A DNA stretch of 16,979 nucleotides from Anaerolineales bacterium. GTDB taxonomy: Bacteria; Chloroflexota; Anaerolineae; Epilineales; JAANWY01. Below the pieces are notes generated by a model. That model made no database searches and was not told the origin of the DNA. It was given only the letters and a program-made list of their open reading frames with translations. This document shows, one piece after another, positions 1-6,359 of this stretch; the stretch's first letter is position 1, and each line of letters starts with the position of its first letter. Made by a program: the position numbers and the translations under genes. The DNA lies in the NCBI GenBank assembly GCA_018263655.1, contig JAANWY010000152.1:1-16979 (forward strand), written 5' to 3'.

Positions 1-400
1 CTCGCTCCAATATCTCATGGGCCCGTTGCGTAGCTTGGTGACGCGATAAACCCCTACTGACACCCGCCACCTCGACATTTTCGAGAACCGTCAGTCCCAG
101 GAACAGCTTGATGGTCTGAAAAGTACGTGCTATACCGAGAGGGGAAATCTTGTGAGAAGGCCAATTCGTGATATCGACGCCGTCAAACCATATGCGGCCT
201 GCAGTCGGATTCAGGAATCCCGTCACAATGTTGATCAATGTCGTCTTCCCCGAGCCGTTCGGACCAATCAAGCCCAGGATTTCCCCCTGTTCGAGCCTCA
301 GGTTGACAGAATCGAGAGCTCGCAGCCCGACGAAGTCTTTGGTCACGCCCTCGACCACTAGGGCGGCCGCCGCGGAGCGGTCGCCGTCAGATACCGTCAT
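1..400 (-). CDS. livG: Branched-chain amino acid ABC transporter ATPase (LivG type), N-terminal part
   Basis: This reads on the minus strand from an ATG at 400 and runs off the left edge, so only the first 133 residues are visible. Seen: a Walker A motif GPNGSGKTT at about residues 46-54 and a Q-loop in ARTFQTIKLF at about residues 91-100. The LivG-type sequence PLGIARTFQ sits just before the Q-loop. Family knowledge: LivG is one of two ATPases energising high-affinity uptake of Leu/Ile/Val or related amides at the inner face of the membrane. The start is set by a strong Shine-Dalgarno GGAGGAAGG (410-418), nine bases upstream. An in-frame ATG at 472 lies inside an inverted repeat and lacks such a site. 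A substrate-binding protein gene lies upstream on the same strand, but no permease genes lie between. The Walker B and signature motifs are outside the window. Confidence 0.93.
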   Translation of the reverse strand, partial: MTVSDGDRSAAAALVVEGVTKDFVGLRALDSVNLRLEQGEILGLIGPNGSGKTTLINIVTGFLNPTAGRIWFDGVDITNWPSHKISPLGIARTFQTIKLFLGLTVLENVEVAGVSRGLSRHQATQRAHEILER

Positions 401-465
401 CCAGTCTATCCTTCCTCCAAGCAACTCACGCAGCGTTTCTAACTTGACATTGTTAAAATGGGGTA

Positions 466-577
466 TGATCATCGTTTCGGCCACTAGCTCGGCTTGGATT
501 GCCAAATCCAAGCCATAACCGCTGGATTTGGCAATCCAGCGGGAGCAGGCGGAAGCCAATGGCCGAAACGATGATCA
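466..577. repeat. Nested perfect inverted repeats (112-bp palindromic element)
   Basis: Outer arms of 18 bp (466-483 and 560-577, TGATCATCGTTTCGGCCA and its reverse complement) enclose inner 16-bp arms (495-510 and 523-538, TGGATTGCCAAATCCA and its complement). Both pairs match perfectly. The octamer TTAAAATG lies in direct orientation on both sides (453-460 and 583-590), at unequal distances of 5 bp from each arm. This looks like a small non-coding palindromic or MITE-like repeat upstream of livG. Its transcript would fold into a long hairpin in the leader of livG. Confidence 0.75.
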
Positions 578-633
578 GGGTCTTAAAATGAGCCGCAGGT
601 AGGTCCCCGCCCCCAAGGTCTGCGTAGCAAACA

Positions 634-660
634 CCCCCTCCCCCAGATTGGGAGAGGGGG
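634..660. repeat. C-rich/G-rich hairpin repeat
   Basis: CCCCCTCCCCC (634-644) and GGGAGAGGGGG (650-660) form an 11-bp stem with one mismatch and a 5-nt loop. The surrounding G-rich text to about 680 resembles the dispersed 'ccctctcccaatttgggagaggg' repeats common between genes in Chloroflexota and cyanobacterial genomes. That similarity is recalled, not searched. No coding potential is seen. Confidence 0.6.
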
Positions 661-749
661 CTAGGGGGGAGAGGGCCCATGCGTGCAAATTTGACAATGT
701 CGAGCATTGCCCCGGGTCTCTGAGCCTCACACGTAGACCTCAGACGAAG

Positions 750-792
750 GGTCCCTGTGATGCGCGAGGGCCACTCGCGCACCACAGGGACC
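750..792 (-). terminator. Strong stem-loop downstream of the substrate-binding protein gene
   Basis: A 19-bp stem (750-768 with 774-792) closes a 5-nt loop; in the minus-strand transcript the only imperfection is a G-U pair. It lies 30 bp beyond the stop codon at 822, where an intrinsic terminator or 3'-stabilising hairpin is expected. No U-run follows, so it may protect the message 3' end or act as a repeat rather than being a classical Rho-independent terminator. Confidence 0.55.
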
Positions 793-821
793 TCATAGCC
801 GCCTAGGATCAGAGTGTCCGA

Positions 822-2035
822 TTAGAACCCAGGCGGATTCTCAACAGAGACCCAGCCGACGAAGAAGGGCTCGCCCTTCTCCAGGCCCAGCAGAGCCACC
901 TCCTTCAGTGGGAAGTGCCCCTCCTCCGCGCTGGTCCAGTCCATGTTGCCGCTCAGCAGATCGAACTCCAGTTCTTCCATGGCGTCTGCCACGGCCGCGC
1001 CGTCGGTCGTGCCGGCATGCTCGATAGCCTTGGCGTACGCCATCACGACGTCCCAGCCCATAGCGGCGAATCCGGCCTCTGGTGGCTTGTCGTACTTCTC
1101 CTCATAGAGCTCGAGGAAGTTCACCATGTCGTCACCCGCTTCTGGACCCAGCCAGGCGTGTGTGGCAAAGTAGATGTCGTTGCCCAGCTCGGGTCCGAGG
1201 GCGGCCCAGAGCTCGGGATCGTCGTAGGTATCTCCACCCATCAGGGGCGCCTCGACACCCGCCGAGCGCGCCTGCCGGAGAGCAGTGGCCAGATCGGGAT
1301 TGATGCCCGAGACGTAGACGACGTCCGGCTCCTCATCCAGACCCAGGATGCGCTGAACCTGGGCCGAGACATCCTGATCGCCGGCTACGTAGGTATCGTC
1401 GAGTACCAGCTCACCCCCCAGTGTGTTCCAATGTTCCTTGAAGAGATCGCCCAACGACTGAGTGTACTCGATAGACGTGTCCGTCAGGACGGCGGCCGTC
1501 CGCCAGCCCTGCTCGTTATAGGCCCATTCGGCGGCGCCGGCGGCCATGGCGCTGTCCAAACCCAGGCCGACATCGGCGCCCCGGCAAGTACCTCGGACCC
1601 GTAGAGGGGCGAGGAGGCACACAGCGAGGTGCCAACCAGCCCCGCTTCTTGAGCCGCCTGACTTGCCGGGGCGCCGATGTCGAAGTCGCATGGCGCGATG
1701 ATGATGTCGGCCCCCTGCTCGATGAGTTGACGCGCAGCATTCCCCACGGTCGCCGGGTCGGTATGACCCTCGAGTTCAATGAGCTCCACCGGACGCCCCA
1801 TGATGCCTCCGCGATCGTTGAGGACATCCACGGCCAAGAATGCGGCCAAGCGAGGCGGTCCATCGTAGGCCGCCATCCAACCCGTCTGGTTGAACACGGC
1901 GCCGATGACGATGGGCTCCTTTTCCTCCGCCTCCTCCGGTGCAGGCGCCGGCGCAACACAGCCGACTAGGACCACAGTGAGGACTAGCACCATGGATATG
2001 GCAGCGAATATGATCGTCCGGGCTTTCAGTGACAT
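822..2035 (-). pseudogene. Branched-chain amino acid/amide ABC transporter substrate-binding lipoprotein, frameshifted
   Basis: Periplasmic-binding-protein family 6 (LivJ/LivK-like) solute receptor that would hand an amino acid or amide to a Liv permease at the outer face of the membrane. The ATG at 2035 is set by an excellent ribosome site (AGAAGGAGGAAGG, ending 4 bases upstream). Residues 1-26 are a lipoprotein signal with lipobox LVGC (C26), then a Pro/Ala/Glu linker, then EPIVIGAVFNQTGWMAAYDG typical of the family. The frame from 2035 is good to about position 1590 (RQLIEQGADIII, CASSPLYGSEV). The family pattern then continues in another frame from about 1580 to the stop at 822 (GLDSAMAAGAAEWAYNEQGW, WDVVMAYAKAIEHAG). 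Adding one G to the GGGG run near 1580 would join the two frames into about 404 residues, the normal family length. The break lies in an arm of a 22-bp inverted repeat. Real mutation, sequencing error or chimeric read cannot be separated here. Confidence 0.85.
1568..1682. repeat. Perfect 22-bp inverted repeat inside the substrate-binding protein gene
   Basis: Positions 1568-1589 are the exact reverse complement of 1661-1682; the arms are separated by 71 bp. The right arm encodes the family-like stretch DIGAPAS in the correct frame. The left arm falls where family sequence is lost and the reading frame changes. This fits a template-switch or inverted templated insertion copied from the right arm. 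Confidence 0.85.
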
Positions 2036-2788
2036 CGCCTTCCTCCTTCTTCTGTATACTTCGAGATGTGATACGAAAAGCTCGCCTTTGAGCAACGATG
2101 ATTATTGGGGTACTATCGATAAACGCTGTAAGCACTCTACTGTGCATTGAAAGCGTGGTGGCTGAGCCAACCTACGCTCCACACCAACTCTGAGGTGTGC
2201 TGGGATGGTCTATCTTCGTCAACAATTCATAGGCATCTCCTTTCCGACAGCTTATCATCGGTAGCAATTCGGAGAGGTCTTCCCGATCATACAGCCCACA
2301 AGACACCGAGAGTCAGAGTTACCGCAGAAAGAAACCGGGCCTTTCACGATACATATGAGAAGAGAAATAATCTCACCATATTATATGTCACTTGCCTGCG
2401 GCGTCAACCGGGCCTACTTACAGGGCTTGCGCTAGAAAGCCCCTAAACCGCAATACCCGTGAACGAATCTCGGGTACCCTCCCGCAGGTTACGGCGTAGC
2501 CTGTGCTGGAATGTTAAACTGCTTCGAGAAGTAGCATTTGCAGGCCAAAAACCGTTCAAACCTGCGGGAGGGCGAGCTGCTCTACCATTCATTATTTGTA
2601 TCATCTCAATATTTCGGGGCTATGTAGGTCGAAATGGTATTTCGACCCGACGATTTACCAAATCGTCCTACATGACCCCCCATATATTGAGAAGACACCA
2701 AATTTTAAGGTTCACTCCTCTACTTCGACGGGATCGGTACAATCCCGCCTCGCTCCTACTCGAGTGTCTCTACATCAGATGGAATATG
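2036..2788. other. Long non-coding stretch with small inverted repeats
   Basis: No open frame here looks like protein on either strand. Two structures stand out. First, a 14-bp perfect inverted repeat, CCCTCCCGCAGGTT (2477-2490) with AACCTGCGGGAGGG (2559-2572). Second, the double hairpin at 2622-2673, listed separately. The part next to 2035 should carry the promoter of the substrate-binding protein gene, but I could not pick a convincing -35/-10 pair. Confidence 0.6.
2622..2673. repeat. Two-hairpin cruciform-like repeat
   Basis: An outer stem ATGTAGG (2622-2628) with CCTACAT (2667-2673) encloses two perfect hairpins, each with a 3-nt loop: GGTCGAAAT/ATTTCGACC (2627-2647) and GACGATTT/AAATCGTC (2649-2667). 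The loop sequences GGT and ACC are complementary. The outer and first inner stems share two bases, so they compete at the junction. It has the look of a dispersed REP-like element. Confidence 0.75.
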
Positions 2789-3017
2789 CTGGTGTTTACC
2801 CATAACTTGGATGTCAAGTTGTTTCACGTGTGATCTGCGCGTACCTCGAACCCTTCGACAAGCTCAGGACCTCGCAAGTTCGAGCGTCCAGGAAGCTGAA
2901 ACTTGTTTCAGGCCTGCCTGTGCGGAGCACGCAGACAGGCCTGCCTGTGCGTGGGCAGACAGGTCTTAGGGGTTTGGCTTTGCCTCTACTTGATAGGTGA
3001 TTTATGGGTAAACACCA
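2789..3017. mobile_element. MITE-like element, 229 bp, with 8-bp target duplication
   Basis: Terminal inverted repeats TGGTGTTTACCCATAA (2790-2805) and TTATGGGTAAACACCA (3002-3017) match perfectly over 16 bp. Similarity continues inward to about 32 bp (shared TCAAGT). The element is flanked by the exact direct repeat GGAATATG at 2781-2788 and 3018-3025, as expected from an 8-bp target-site duplication. It holds no transposase gene. Inside are a 16-bp direct repeat CAGGCCTGCCTGTGCG (2909-2924 and 2936-2951, period 27) and a CCCTTCGACAAGCTCAGG motif of a type often seen in dispersed bacterial repeats. A non-autonomous transposon mobilised by an unlinked IS is the natural reading; the IS family cannot be named from this. 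Confidence 0.8.
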
Positions 3018-3028
3018 GGAATATGATA

Positions 3029-3057
3029 TTGACACAATCAAGTTCAGAGTGTACAAT
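3029..3057 (+). promoter_or_regulatory. Sigma70-type promoter of the GYD-domain gene
   Basis: TTGACA (3029-3034), a 17-bp spacer and TACAAT (3052-3057) form a near-consensus promoter. Transcription would start near 3064, about 35 bases before the ATG at 3099. It begins only four bases after the right-hand target duplication of the MITE-like element, so that element sits exactly where an upstream regulator would bind. Confidence 0.75.
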
Positions 3058-3098
3058 GCTTAGGGGCGCTGAGGAGAGGAAAGGAAGGAGAAGGCAAG

Positions 3099-3392
3099 AT
3101 GGCTACGTATATCGTTTTGATTAACTGGACGCAGCAAGGGATTGAGAACGTCAAAGACAGCCCCGACCGACTTGACCAGGCCAAGGCGGCCTTCCAGGCG
3201 GCCGGTGCTGAACTGAAAAAGTTTTACCTGGTGACGGGCCGCTACGACATGGTCGTCGTGGCCGAGGCGCCAGATGACGAGGCCGTCGCCAAGGTTGCTC
3301 TCGCCATTGGCTCAGGCGGCAGTGTGCGTACCGAGACACTGCGTGCCTTCACGGAAGAAGAATATCGGGACATCATAGCTGCGTTGCCATAG
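3099..3392 (+). CDS. GYD domain-containing protein
   Basis: This 97-residue protein covers one whole GYD domain. Seen: MATYIVLINWTQQGI at the start, the helix KDSPDRLDQAKAAFQAAG, the family signature VTGRYDMVVVAEAPDDEAV at about residues 45-63, and the C-terminal LRAFTEEEYRDIIAALP. Family knowledge: GYD proteins are small ferredoxin-fold-like cytoplasmic proteins, widespread and without an established biochemical role. The ATG is preceded by a good ribosome site (GGAGAAGG) and a near-consensus promoter at 3029-3057. The gene stands alone, with a stem-loop about 40 bases after its stop. Confidence 0.92.
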   Translation: MATYIVLINWTQQGIENVKDSPDRLDQAKAAFQAAGAELKKFYLVTGRYDMVVVAEAPDDEAVAKVALAIGSGGSVRTETLRAFTEEEYRDIIAALP

Positions 3393-3432
3393 GAGGCTTT
3401 TCGGACGCACTACGCAGCGATAGCAGATCCTC

Positions 3433-3473
3433 AGCGCCTCCCACGGCGGCAATTAGCTCCGCTGCGAGGCGCT
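3433..3473 (+). terminator. Possible terminator hairpin after the GYD gene
   Basis: AGCGCCTC (3433-3440) pairs with GAGGCGCT (3466-3473), and an inner CGGCGG/CCGCTG pairing lengthens the stem. It starts 40 bases past the stop at 3392. No U-run follows, so Rho-independent termination is uncertain. Confidence 0.4.
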
Positions 3474-3590
3474 ACACTCCTATCCGCCGCCGGCCAGGGC
3501 ATATCTACCACCGTCACCGTTGACATACCGACGGCTTCCCGCATTTCGTCAACTTCGGTGGCGGTCTCAGCGATGTCTATGTTTTCCATG

Positions 3591-3619
3591 TTGACCGTCT
3601 AGAAGAGATATGCTATAAA
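3591..3619 (+). promoter_or_regulatory. Extended -10 promoter of the four-gene accessory block
   Basis: TTGACC (3591-3596), a 17-bp spacer and TATAAA (3614-3619), preceded by the extended -10 dinucleotide TG (TGCTATAAA). The predicted start near 3626 leaves a leader of about 60 bases before the ATG at 3687. This is the only convincing promoter upstream of the genes at 3687-6302. Confidence 0.65.
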
Positions 3620-3686
3620 CTACCGCAGAAAGCAATGTATCTTTGATCGTGAGCCAAACAGTTATCAACGTGAAGGATAGCGCACA

Positions 3687-4037
3687 ATGGTCAAGGTTAC
3701 AATCCAGGTACCAGAAGAACTAGCTTTACGACTGGAGCCTGTTCAGGATCGACTAGCCGAAGTCATCGAGCTGGGCCTCCGTGAAATCGAATCAGCGCAG
3801 TATGAGCTTCACAATGAAGTCATCGAGTTCCTGGCTAGTGGCCCAAGCCCAGAGGCAATTGTAAGCTTTCGTCCATCCGAAAAGGCACAGGCTCGGGTAG
3901 CCGAACTGCTTGAAAAGAATCAAAAGGGTACACTGTCGACCGCCGAAGAAGCTGAGCTCGACCAGTATGAAGACCTAGACTATCTGATGGCGTTGGTAAA
4001 GGCCCGAGCGCGCCAGCACCTCTCCAAGGCAGCGTGA
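3687..4037 (+). CDS. Small helical protein paired with an HNH nuclease (antitoxin-like)
   Basis: This 116-residue protein has no signal or membrane segment. Seen: an N-terminal strand plus helix (MVKVTIQVPEELALRLEPV) like ribbon-helix-helix or AbrB-partner antitoxins, then charged helices ending in LLEKNQKGTLSTAEEAELDQY and a C-terminal LVKARARQHL. The stretch 'LLEKNQ-GTLS--E--EL' recalls a family of short proteins often encoded just before HNH nucleases; this is recalled, not searched. Its last codons overlap the next gene by 4 bp (GTGA), so translation is probably coupled. A ribosome site (AAGGA) precedes the ATG, and the extended -10 promoter at 3591-3619 lies upstream. An antidote or DNA-binding role is inferred from context only. 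Confidence 0.8.
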   Translation: MVKVTIQVPEELALRLEPVQDRLAEVIELGLREIESAQYELHNEVIEFLASGPSPEAIVSFRPSEKAQARVAELLEKNQKGTLSTAEEAELDQYEDLDYLMALVKARARQHLSKAA

Positions 4038-4300
4038 GCCGCACATACATCCCAGCACACATACGTCGGTCAGTCATTGACCGAGCTGCGGGGCGCTGCG
4101 AGTACTGTCTGGTTCATGATGAAGATGTACTGTTGCCACACGAGCCTGACCACATCATTGCCGAGCAGCATGGTGGCAAGACTGAACTCGACAACCTGGC
4201 CTTGGCTTGTGTCCACCGCAACCGCCGTAAAGGGCCTAACATTGCCTCAGTTGATCCGACTTCTTTTGAGTCAGCACATTCTACACTTTTTGCTCGCTGA
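4034..4300 (+). CDS. HNH endonuclease, shortened and missing one zinc cysteine
   Basis: The GTG start at 4034 overlaps the upstream stop by 4 bp. The 88 residues contain the HNH core: RCEYC (C22, C25), PDHIIAEQHGG (D39, H40), then N54 and NLALACVHRNRRKG (C59, N63, K66). In the family recalled for this core, the last part is normally C-x-x-C-N-x-x-K-G. Here the fourth zinc-binding cysteine is Arg62, so the zinc knuckle is probably damaged. Related proteins run some 40-80 residues further after a 'DP-TGE' segment; this one stops soon after SVDPTSFE. Either the gene has decayed or it is a minimal variant. HNH proteins of this type cut DNA; activity here is doubtful. It is followed 66 bases later by the 316-aa gene. 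Confidence 0.8.
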   Translation: MSRTYIPAHIRRSVIDRAAGRCEYCLVHDEDVLLPHEPDHIIAEQHGGKTELDNLALACVHRNRRKGPNIASVDPTSFESAHSTLFAR

Positions 4301-4366
4301 AGGCAAGCGCGTCATCCAGACCAAACAGCTCATAAAACACCTGAAGAGAAGATATGGAGGAGGCAG

Positions 4367-5317
4367 ATGTCCAGAGTCATCCAGTTCATGCATCCTGGCG
4401 GTCAGCCGAGCCACCTCGGACCAGGTCCAAAACCGTGGAATACGGGTAACCACTGCCGTTCGTTCCTGAAGGCCTCGGGAGCATATTGTGAGAGCCTAGA
4501 CGGCCGGCCTACAGCCTCGGCTGCTCTCCTGTTTTGGGGTGAGTGGGAGGCCCCCGCAGCGGTACACCGACTCGAGTCAACCTTGGCGCAGGGTCTCTAC
4601 GTTCCGCGGCCGCCACAGTTTCCTGGCGGCGCCGGCTTGCAGAACACAGACCCGTTCGTCTTCGACGGTCCGTTTCTCTACAGCTGCTGTAAGCAGGTTC
4701 GCAAGGACGGCACTGTGACCTACCTACGCGAACTTGATCGAGGTGATGTCATCCTGTTTGGGTCCCACGTCGCCGGCAGTTTTGTTATGGATACCGTCTT
4801 CGTTGTTCGCTTGTCGACCCTCTACAACGCCGCGCGAGGTCCGATGGATCTTGCCGGACAGATTGCACCATCATTTGTAGAGGCCACGCTGAAGCCACTT
4901 GCGCACAACCTCCGAGACCCATCCACTGAAGAGACCGCCAGGAAAGTGCTCCCCTGTCCACCCGACATGTGGACCGAAGACGATGAGGTGTCCTCATGTG
5001 GCGTTCCTCAGCGCCCCCGATCTATTGAGTTCCGACTCTATGAAGGTGCCACGCCAGAGAATCCCGTGGACGGGATGTTCAGCTTTGTGCCAGCTGCACA
5101 GGCCTCCGACAAACTGACAGCCTTTGCCCGCCCTAATCTGGACAGCCTCGAGTTCGTGGAGACGGGTATGACCGCCGGATTCCGGGATTGCCGAGTCGCC
5201 CAGTCTAGTGGTGTGTCGGTACACAGGGCCTGGGAGGCCGTGGCGACGCTTACGATCGAAAACGGCCTGTTGCTTGGGACCAAGTTCCAGTTAGCAGAGA
5301 CCAGTAGCGCCGCCTAA
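4367..5317 (+). CDS. Uncharacterised protein with HPGG and FWGEWE motifs
   Basis: This 316-residue protein is cytoplasmic by sequence (no signal, no membrane helix). I do not recognise a named family. Conspicuous motifs are HPGG (9-12), PWNTGNHCRSFL (23-34), FWGEWE (56-61), LQNTDPFVF (91-99), GDVILFGS (126-133) with MDTVFVV (141-147), GMFSFVP (236-242) and a C-terminal AWEAVATLTIENGLLLG. The Trp/Glu motif and the GDVILFGS...DTVFVV pattern suggest a conserved binding or catalytic pocket, possibly a beta-barrel like ASCH/EVE modified-base readers; this is a weak guess. A strong ribosome site (GGAGGAGG, 4356-4363) sets the start. The nuclease-like gene follows after 37 bases with its own ribosome site, so the two are probably one unit. 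Confidence 0.85.
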   Translation: MSRVIQFMHPGGQPSHLGPGPKPWNTGNHCRSFLKASGAYCESLDGRPTASAALLFWGEWEAPAAVHRLESTLAQGLYVPRPPQFPGGAGLQNTDPFVFDGPFLYSCCKQVRKDGTVTYLRELDRGDVILFGSHVAGSFVMDTVFVVRLSTLYNAARGPMDLAGQIAPSFVEATLKPLAHNLRDPSTEETARKVLPCPPDMWTEDDEVSSCGVPQRPRSIEFRLYEGATPENPVDGMFSFVPAAQASDKLTAFARPNLDSLEFVETGMTAGFRDCRVAQSSGVSVHRAWEAVATLTIENGLLLGTKFQLAETSSAA

Positions 5318-5354
5318 CTGGGAGCCGTTAGCTAGCACAAAAGGAGATAGCCGG

Positions 5355-6302
5355 ATGGGACAATCGATTAGTCTATTTTCTGGATACTCACAACGCGAGA
5401 ACAGAACCACAAACTATTGCCTCCTGGCACTAAAAATGCTGTATGAGGAAAACCCCATCTTACTTAATGAGGTGTTCAGCACCCTATTTGGGGAGGATGT
5501 AGCGGATCACGTAGGGGTTCAGTTTCGCCAACAGAAAAAGAAACGGTCGGTTGTCCCAGACGGACTCATTATCCAAAAGCCGCTCACGGTGTTCATTGAA
5601 ACGAAGCATTATGATTGGTTCCATGATGAGCAACTTGAGAATCACTTAGATGCGTTAGCAACTACTGCGACAGGATTGAAGATCCTTGTTGCGTTAGGGA
5701 ACTTCGAATCAACCGAGGGAGAGCGATTCTCACACATTCGGAGTCTCTGCAACGAAAAATATCGTGGCAAAATTCTCTTCGCAGCAGTTTCATTTGAAGA
5801 CTTTATCAGTGCTCTTCAGATTCCGCACCTACCGAAGAGACTTACTGATACGGTCTCAGAACTGTGTGCGTACCTGGATGAGGAAGGACTCCTGCCGGTG
5901 TGGAAAGAGTTACTCGATGTTGTAAACTGCGCCCGCCGTCCAGAGGATATTCTCGAAGCACGGGTTTACCTATGTCCTGCTAGCGGAGGAGCGTACTCAC
6001 ATAGCCGATGCAGGTTTTTTGGGATGTACCGCAAAAAGCGCGTCGAGCGGATAGCCAAGATTCGCGCGGTTGTGGACGTCGAATCAAAGGACGTAGCTTC
6101 TGTTAAGTGGAGAAATGCCCCCGCTAAAAAGTCGGCTTTAGAATCTGAAGCCGTGATGGTTGTAGCAGAACGGCGTCCTGGCGAATACCCCTATAGAGTG
6201 TTCCTGCTGGGAGAGCTATTCAAGACTAACTTCGTGAAGGATAGTCCCGGCGGCATGATGGGTAGCAAGCGGTACTTCAGTGTTTTCTCTTTGGAACCTT
6301 AA
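5355..6302 (+). CDS. PD-(D/E)XK nuclease-like protein
   Basis: This 315-residue protein is probably a restriction-endonuclease-fold nuclease. Seen: an N-terminal motif YSQRENRTTNYCLLALKML (11-29), then VVPDGLIIQKPLTVFIETKHYDW, in which P68-D69 and E82-x-K84 fit the PD-(x)n-ExK metal-binding core. The spacing of 12 residues between D and E is normal for the fold. The C-terminal half (RVYLCPASGGAYSHSRCRFFGMYRKKRV, GSKRYFSVFSLEP) is unassigned and has two cysteines and several aromatics. A ribosome site (AAAGGAG) lies 8 bases before the ATG. By eye its codons are more A/T-rich than those of the flanking genes, suggesting separate acquisition. An apparently coding 18-codon stretch continues in frame after the TAA. 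A defence or mobile-element role is inferred from fold and context. Confidence 0.8.
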   Translation: MGQSISLFSGYSQRENRTTNYCLLALKMLYEENPILLNEVFSTLFGEDVADHVGVQFRQQKKKRSVVPDGLIIQKPLTVFIETKHYDWFHDEQLENHLDALATTATGLKILVALGNFESTEGERFSHIRSLCNEKYRGKILFAAVSFEDFISALQIPHLPKRLTDTVSELCAYLDEEGLLPVWKELLDVVNCARRPEDILEARVYLCPASGGAYSHSRCRFFGMYRKKRVERIAKIRAVVDVESKDVASVKWRNAPAKKSALESEAVMVVAERRPGEYPYRVFLLGELFKTNFVKDSPGGMMGSKRYFSVFSLEP

Positions 6303-6359
6303 GACGCACGGGATTTAGCAAGGAAGCTAGATGGGAAGAAGTGGTCAGAGCTAGATTGA
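6303..6359 (+). other. In-frame coding-like tail after the nuclease stop codon
   Basis: Directly after the TAA at 6300-6302 the same frame stays open for 18 codons, DARDLARKLDGKKWSELD, before a TGA. The pattern A-x-x-L-A-x-x-L-x-G-K-x-W looks like a real amphipathic C-terminal helix rather than random text. The TAA may be a nonsense mutation or a sequencing error that removed the native C-terminus; readthrough is possible but unsupported. Confidence 0.4.

Noticed and set aside
453..785. 110-codon minus-strand frame upstream of livG
   Set aside because: It consists almost wholly of palindromic repeats and hairpins.
915..1604. Long plus-strand open frame opposite the substrate-binding protein gene
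   Set aside because: It is antisense to recognisable family sequence, has no ribosome site and shows no protein family pattern.
2459..2833. 124-codon plus-strand frame in the long spacer
   Set aside because: It crosses the inverted repeats at 2477-2572 and 2622-2673 and enters the MITE-like element; its composition is not protein-like.
2909..2951. Two copies of a 16-bp repeat with 27-bp period as a CRISPR array
   Set aside because: Only two copies with an 11-bp spacer, inside a MITE-like element and with no cas gene.
3431..3589. 52-codon minus-strand frame starting MENIDIAETATEVDEMREA
   Set aside because: The first half looks protein-like, perhaps a relic of a small antitoxin, but there is no ribosome site, the tail is repeat-derived hairpin sequence, and it runs against the promoter at 3591-3619.
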